Assembly: GCA_937922085.1 (NCBI GenBank) | Contig: CAKZVD010000022.1 | Span: 1 to 36,443, forward strand | Source: an uncultured Tenacibaculum sp. | GTDB lineage: Bacteria > Bacteroidota > Bacteroidia > Flavobacteriales > Flavobacteriaceae | Length of the DNA stretch: 36,443 bases | Direction: 5' to 3' | Shown here: in pieces, positions 32,350 to 36,443 of the stretch | How the letters are laid out: each line of letters starts with the position of its first letter | How positions within the stretch are numbered: the stretch's first letter is position 1 | Position numbers and translations under genes: made by a program | Notes under the pieces: generated by a model | Databases searched by the model: none | The model's input: the letters and a program-made list of their open reading frames with translations, nothing else | What the model was told of the DNA's origin: nothing

Positions 32350-33479
32350 TGGCTTTTCAATTAGATAATACCAATAAAACAAAAAAGAACGAAAGTTCTT
32401 TTGACGTGGATTCACTTTTAAAAAAAGAAATCCAAATATTCGGAACGTCCTTTTCTAATAAAAAGAAGGAAGCATTTTATACGGAATTAAGTGTGTTGTT
32501 ACATGCTGGTTTAGAGTTGAAGGATGCATTAGAATTAATAGGAGAAGAGCAAAGGAAAGATATTGATAAAAAAATATTTCAAAATATTGTTGACGAATTA
32601 ATTAGTGGTAAAAATTTATCGGAAGCAATAAAAACACAAAAATATTTTTCTGAATATGAGTATTATTCATTACAAATTGGAGAAAAAACAGGGACTTTAA
32701 AGAAAGTAACTGGGGAATTAGGTGTTTTTTATCAGCGTAAAAATGAGCAACGACGATTGGTAATGAATGCACTTTCGTATCCTATTGTTGTAATTTGTAC
32801 CGCAATTTTAGCAGTTTTTTTTATGCTACGTTTTGTAGTACCTATGTTTGCTGATATTTTTAAGCAGAACAAAGTAGAGTTACCTTGGATTACGCAACAA
32901 ATTATAGCGCTATCAAATACTTTTGAAAAGTACTATTGGATTTTATTTCTCTTCATTATAGGAGTATTTGTATTTGTTCGTGTTTTTAAAAATAAAGATT
33001 GGTATAAAAAGGCATACACTTCTTTTTTATTGAAAGTTCCGTTTGTAGGTAATTTTGTAAGGAAAATTAAAATAGCACAATTTACACAAGCAATCACCTT
33101 ATTAGTAAGTGCTAAAGTACCATTACTTAATGGAATTCAGATAACAGAAAAAATGATTGATTTTTATCCGTTACAAAAAGCATTAAGAAAGGTAGAGCAA
33201 AATATTTTATTAGGTAAAAGTTTACATCAAAGTATTAAGAGTGAATCTATATTCGACCCTAAAATGAGCTCTTTAATAAAAGTAGCAGAAGAAACCAATC
33301 AGGTAGAAACTATTTTTAACAGATTAACGTATCAATATACTAAAGAGATAGAGCACCAATCAAAAATGTTAAGTGCTACTGTAGAGCCTTTAATTATTTT
33401 AGTATTAGGAAGTATTGTAGCAGTTATTTTAGTTGCAATGTATTTGCCAATGTTTAAATTAAGTACGGTTATTGGGTAG
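32349..33479 (+). CDS. GspF/PilC-type inner-membrane platform protein
   Basis: 376 residues with two copies of the T2SSF domain: the first near residues 40-160 (FYTELSVLLHAGLELKDALELI; YSLQIGEKTGTLKKV), the second near 240-360 (FTQAITLLVSAKVPLLNGI; SLIKVAEETNQVETIF). Three hydrophobic helices follow each repeat or close the protein (PIVVICTAILAVFFML; WILFLFIIGVFVFVRVF; LIILVLGSIVAVILVAMYL). It should form the membrane platform rotated by GspE. It is the last clearly identifiable gene of the operon; no secretin or major pseudopilin follows. Confidence 0.92.
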   Translation: MAFQLDNTNKTKKNESSFDVDSLLKKEIQIFGTSFSNKKKEAFYTELSVLLHAGLELKDALELIGEEQRKDIDKKIFQNIVDELISGKNLSEAIKTQKYFSEYEYYSLQIGEKTGTLKKVTGELGVFYQRKNEQRRLVMNALSYPIVVICTAILAVFFMLRFVVPMFADIFKQNKVELPWITQQIIALSNTFEKYYWILFLFIIGVFVFVRVFKNKDWYKKAYTSFLLKVPFVGNFVRKIKIAQFTQAITLLVSAKVPLLNGIQITEKMIDFYPLQKALRKVEQNILLGKSLHQSIKSESIFDPKMSSLIKVAEETNQVETIFNRLTYQYTKEIEHQSKMLSATVEPLIILVLGSIVAVILVAMYLPMFKLSTVIG

Positions 33480-33494
33480 TGTTTTTTTGAATAT

Positions 33495-33572
33495 ATGATG
33501 AAAGTAATTTTAATAGTAAGTGTAGTTTTTTATAATAACTTATTCAATTTTGAAAGAGATCAAGGGGTTTAA
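33495..33572 (+). pseudogene. possible 25-codon remnant after gspF
   Basis: An open frame with two ATGs (33495, 33498) reads MMKVILIVSVVFYN, like the start of a signal peptide, and stops after 25 codons inside a palindrome. It could be the stump of a deleted exported protein at the end of the secretion operon, or a chance frame. Confidence 0.25.
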
Positions 33573-33580
33573 ACCCCTTG
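33561..33580. repeat. 20-bp perfect palindrome
   Basis: CAAGGGGTTTAAACCCCTTG is its own reverse complement, and unusually GC-rich for this region. It lies 82 nt after the gspF stop. Only a weak T-rich stretch follows, so it is not a typical terminator. It may be a dispersed palindromic element or a protein-binding site. Confidence 0.6.
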
Positions 33581-33617
33581 TTACAGTTTGAAAACGAAAT
33601 CATTATATAAAAATCGT

Positions 33618-33905
33618 ATGAAATCTAAATTAAATAAAGAATATAAGCAATTATTTAATGAATTGAGAGATATTATTAACTCATGGGAATTAATACTAGA
33701 TTCTCCAATAGATGAATTTGATTCGATAAATCATTTGTTCTTGAAATTGTTATATAAAGATGCAAATGAAGTTGAAATTTCAAGAAAGATTCAATTTGAA
33801 TTGAATAACAATTATGGGTTTTCTATAGGAGATATTATTATTAAAGAAATGACTATTGAAGTAATAGAGTGGTGGAATAATAAAAAATCTTATAGAGTTT
33901 TATAA
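33618..33905 (+). CDS. small hypothetical protein, DUF1871-like
   Basis: 95 residues from the ATG at 33618; a TTG 30 nt earlier is possible but would begin within 8 nt of the palindrome. Helical and acidic, with INSWELILDSPIDEFDSINH and a later Trp pair (VIEWWNNKK). The opening IxxW(D/E)xxxxxxxxDEFDSI resembles DUF1871, a small domain of unknown function in Firmicutes; this is a weak resemblance. It converges with the large minus-strand gene, 3 nt apart. Confidence 0.6.
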   Translation: MKSKLNKEYKQLFNELRDIINSWELILDSPIDEFDSINHLFLKLLYKDANEVEISRKIQFELNNNYGFSIGDIIIKEMTIEVIEWWNNKKSYRVL

Positions 33906-33908
33906 TAG

Positions 33909-36374
33909 TTACTCAAATTTGAAATCATTATCCTCAATATAGAAACTGTTTTTTTTCCAAAAATCGGTTTCAAAATCTAATTTTATATTTTGTTTTAAAT
34001 CTCTAATAGGTCGTTTTATCGTTTTTATGTTTTGAGTTTCAATATTTGTTGATATTAATGAGTATATCTGATAAACACTATTCAAAAAAGTATCATCCGA
34101 TTTAGAATAAAAATTTGTTTTATTGATAACCTTAAGTAAATTCGTAAAGTATTTTCCGTTTACTTCTTTATAAGATTGAATAATTTTATGAAAAAGTTGA
34201 TGTTTGTTTTTATAATGTTTTGAGGTTTGTTTTTCCCTTGCTACACAATGTTCGTAATATAAAACAGCAAAAGATTGTTTATCAATATATATAATGCCAT
34301 TAGAGCTAATAGGAGCAGGGTAACCATATCCTGTAGAATATGAACCTGGAGAGTTATTTATAAAACTAATTTTATAAACTTCTTTACCATCGTATTCGAC
34401 TAAACCTTCTTTTTTTAATTCATAGCTCGATGTTCTGTAAAGAACATTTGTTTTACTCAAAATAATGTCTCTAATAATAATATGCCATAAACTCCCAATA
34501 CCTCTATCTTTTTTTTTACTAAAATTATTAGTTGTACTTCTTAATTGAAGAATATTACCAAAAATGTTGTTGTCGGGGTTATTAGTTCCGCTATTTCCTT
34601 TCTTAAAATATGTTTCTAATACTGCTTCCTCATTAAATACTAATGAGTCTTTATTAAACCATTGTACTTTGTAAAATAAGGTTTGATTGAAAGGAGTTTG
34701 TACATAATTATCTTTAATTTTTTTTTCTGCTCTTTTAAGAATATCCTTTGCAGAAAGTGTTTTTACACTTTTTAAAATAACTTCATCTAAAATAGTTGTT
34801 GAACTTTCTGTTTTCTGAAGTAATATTTCTATTGTTTTTTTTGAATTAATTACTTCTTCTATTTTGAGAGAATCAGATCTATATCCAAAACTAGAGAATA
34901 CAAGATAATCATTTGGGCTTTTAATAATTCTAAATTTTCCTTTACTGTTTGCTATTGTGCTTTTGTTGTTTGATGAATAATAAACATCAACATAAGGGAT
35001 AGGAAGATTAGATTTTTTTTCTTTTATAACACCTTCAAGGTTATTTGTTTTAGCAATATTAATAGTATCAGCTAATTCATTATAATCTCTGTATTTAGGA
35101 GGGTACATTTTAGGAATGTAGTAGATACCATCAAAAATTTTGTGCCAATTAGCATAAATGGGTAAATAACCTAAACAAGATGTATAAAAAGAAGCATTAG
35201 GGAATTCTTTTTTATCGATTAATTGAGCTTTAGAATTTTTATTGTACAATAGTATCTCAATACTGTTTTTAGGTGGTTCTATAATGGGAGTTTCATCCTT
35301 TGTTATATTAAAATAAGCTCCATTATATGAAGTAAAACTCATACTATACAGTTCATTTCCATAGTAGTCTTTTAATATTTTTCCCATAGGAATAGCATGA
35401 TGTAGTTCTTTGATATTGTTAATCTCTTCTTTTAAGGTTGAATGGTTATAAGATGTCTTTTTTTCTAAATCATGAAATTTAGTGAGGTAATTCTCTGTAA
35501 TTTTTGTGTACTTAAAATTATGAAGTTTGTTTGAAAAATGATAACTAGCTCCCCAGCCAATAATTTTTTCATTTGGAAATTGGTTTTGTAGAAAAATTAA
35601 ATTTTCTGCCATTTGTTTATCTCTCGGATTTTGAATGTGGGTTTTTTCTTTTTGAGCAGATTTTAATGTGAAGTCAAAATCAGAAACAACACTCTTAAAT
35701 GTTTGTTCAATAATTTTAGCGTTAAGACTTTTATTTTTGATGTTAGAAAGATACTTTTTTATTAAATTAAACAATTTATACAAATCTAAAGAATCTTTTT
35801 TGTTGTTTTTGTATTCATTTAAATCATGATAGACTAATGTTTTTTCAATTTTGGTATATATTTGACTAGATAGGTTTATTTTATTTCTGTTTAAGAGTTT
35901 TTTTAAATCAGGAATAAAATGTTCTTTAAATAATGAAGATTCTTGGTTGTCAAATCCTAAAATTTTCATTTCAGGATTTTGTGAAACATAATCTAGTAAT
36001 TCTTTAAAAGCAGACGTTTCTGTCCACATAGAGAAAATACTTTGGTTATAAATAGAGATACTTTCTTTTTTAGTTTTATATAACTGATGGGCTTTATAAT
36101 TATCATACATTCCGCTTTCAAAAGTTATAATATTAAAGCCGAATTTTTCATGTAGTTGCTTTATAATTTTCACTTTTTTATCAAAAACAGCTCCATCATA
36201 ATGCGTTTGTTCTCCAAGTAATACAATTTTTGAGTTTTGTAATGGTGATAACTCTGTTATATTGAATTTAGATTGTGCATTTATGGAATTTATTATAATA
36301 TTCCTAAGTACATGACAAAAAAACAAATCTTTGACAATAAGTGATTTAGGTTTGTTTTTAATAGGAAAAGACAT
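33909..36374 (-). CDS. erythromycin-esterase-like protein fused to a CarboxypepD regulatory domain
   Basis: 821 residues. The first part (about 45-440) has the erythromycin-esterase-like motifs LLGEQTHYDG (E55, H58), ITFESGMYD, GFDNQE and a late His in GWGASYHF. A CarboxypepD-regulatory-like beta domain follows (about 446-520: LEGVIKEKKSNLPIPYVDV, FSSFGYRSDSL). The rest (about 540-821) resembles the C-terminal region of flavobacterial surface proteins with that domain (DILKRAEKKIKDNY). The signal peptide is odd: INAQ is a good cleavage site near residue 34, but the preceding segment contains His and Arg and is only weakly hydrophobic. Both neighbouring frames are closed there, so no simple frameshift explains it. 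Confidence 0.75.
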   Translation of the reverse strand: MSFPIKNKPKSLIVKDLFFCHVLRNIIINSINAQSKFNITELSPLQNSKIVLLGEQTHYDGAVFDKKVKIIKQLHEKFGFNIITFESGMYDNYKAHQLYKTKKESISIYNQSIFSMWTETSAFKELLDYVSQNPEMKILGFDNQESSLFKEHFIPDLKKLLNRNKINLSSQIYTKIEKTLVYHDLNEYKNNKKDSLDLYKLFNLIKKYLSNIKNKSLNAKIIEQTFKSVVSDFDFTLKSAQKEKTHIQNPRDKQMAENLIFLQNQFPNEKIIGWGASYHFSNKLHNFKYTKITENYLTKFHDLEKKTSYNHSTLKEEINNIKELHHAIPMGKILKDYYGNELYSMSFTSYNGAYFNITKDETPIIEPPKNSIEILLYNKNSKAQLIDKKEFPNASFYTSCLGYLPIYANWHKIFDGIYYIPKMYPPKYRDYNELADTINIAKTNNLEGVIKEKKSNLPIPYVDVYYSSNNKSTIANSKGKFRIIKSPNDYLVFSSFGYRSDSLKIEEVINSKKTIEILLQKTESSTTILDEVILKSVKTLSAKDILKRAEKKIKDNYVQTPFNQTLFYKVQWFNKDSLVFNEEAVLETYFKKGNSGTNNPDNNIFGNILQLRSTTNNFSKKKDRGIGSLWHIIIRDIILSKTNVLYRTSSYELKKEGLVEYDGKEVYKISFINNSPGSYSTGYGYPAPISSNGIIYIDKQSFAVLYYEHCVAREKQTSKHYKNKHQLFHKIIQSYKEVNGKYFTNLLKVINKTNFYSKSDDTFLNSVYQIYSLISTNIETQNIKTIKRPIRDLKQNIKLDFETDFWKKNSFYIEDNDFKFE

Positions 36375-36443
36375 TGATTTTTAGTATCTTAGAAAGATGA
36401 TCTGACCTATTTTTCTAATGATTAAAACCAATGTCGAGACTAA
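36375..36443. other. right edge, upstream of the fusion gene
   Basis: Sixty-nine bases that should hold the promoter of the minus-strand fusion gene. A plus-strand gene may begin here (ATG at 36419 or 36431) but is cut by the window, so nothing can be assigned. Confidence 0.3.

Overview
The window comes from an AT-rich member of the Bacteroidota, most likely a marine Flavobacteriaceae close to Tenacibaculum or Polaribacter. That genus-level guess is inference. The evidence is a SusC/SusD pair, LytTR regulators, many small lipoproteins, near absence of Shine-Dalgarno sites, and promoters of the Bacteroidota type (TTG, about 20-23 nt, then TAnnTTTG). No tRNA, rRNA, transposase, integrase, cas gene or reverse transcriptase was seen. 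Layout from the left: a DUF5522 protein and a DUF4197 lipoprotein (250-1662); a LytTR regulator and histidine kinase operon on the minus strand (1669-3410); a pair of enzymes resembling the erythromycin-esterase/TraB/Tiki group (3624-5718); a metal-receptor-like protein and a second LytTR regulator (5945-7543), facing a SusC/SusD outer-membrane uptake pair (7771-12583) across three exact 21-bp-phased repeats; a 515-bp scar with a SusD C-terminal relic; pyrF; an ABC permease and two thioredoxin-like lipoproteins (13988-16819); and the housekeeping run tpiA-prmA-clpS-orf (16997-19146).  The most striking region is 19189-20615, about 1.4 kb without genes. It holds five complete and one partial copy of a roughly 220-250 nt unit. 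Each full unit has a phased direct repeat (GTGACT-N14-GTGTCT), a variable middle containing a hairpin, a near-invariant 37-nt box with stop codons in all three frames, and its own intrinsic terminator. Stem sequences change between units while pairing is kept. I read this as a tandem family of small RNA genes that I cannot assign to a known family. It lies just upstream of two tandem HEIGH-type (M57) metalloprotease lipoproteins.  The right part holds a subtilase lipoprotein whose usual oxyanion-hole Asn is Gly, an M28 peptidase lipoprotein, kdsA, a transglutaminase-like protein, and a compact type II secretion/type IV pilus-like operon (27931-33479). That operon contains an A24 peptidase, the GspE ATPase, a GspC/PilP-like protein, a GspK-like protein, two further pseudopilins and GspF. 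No secretin or obvious major pseudopilin is in view. The window ends with a minus-strand fusion of an erythromycin-esterase-like domain to a carboxypeptidase-regulatory-like domain.
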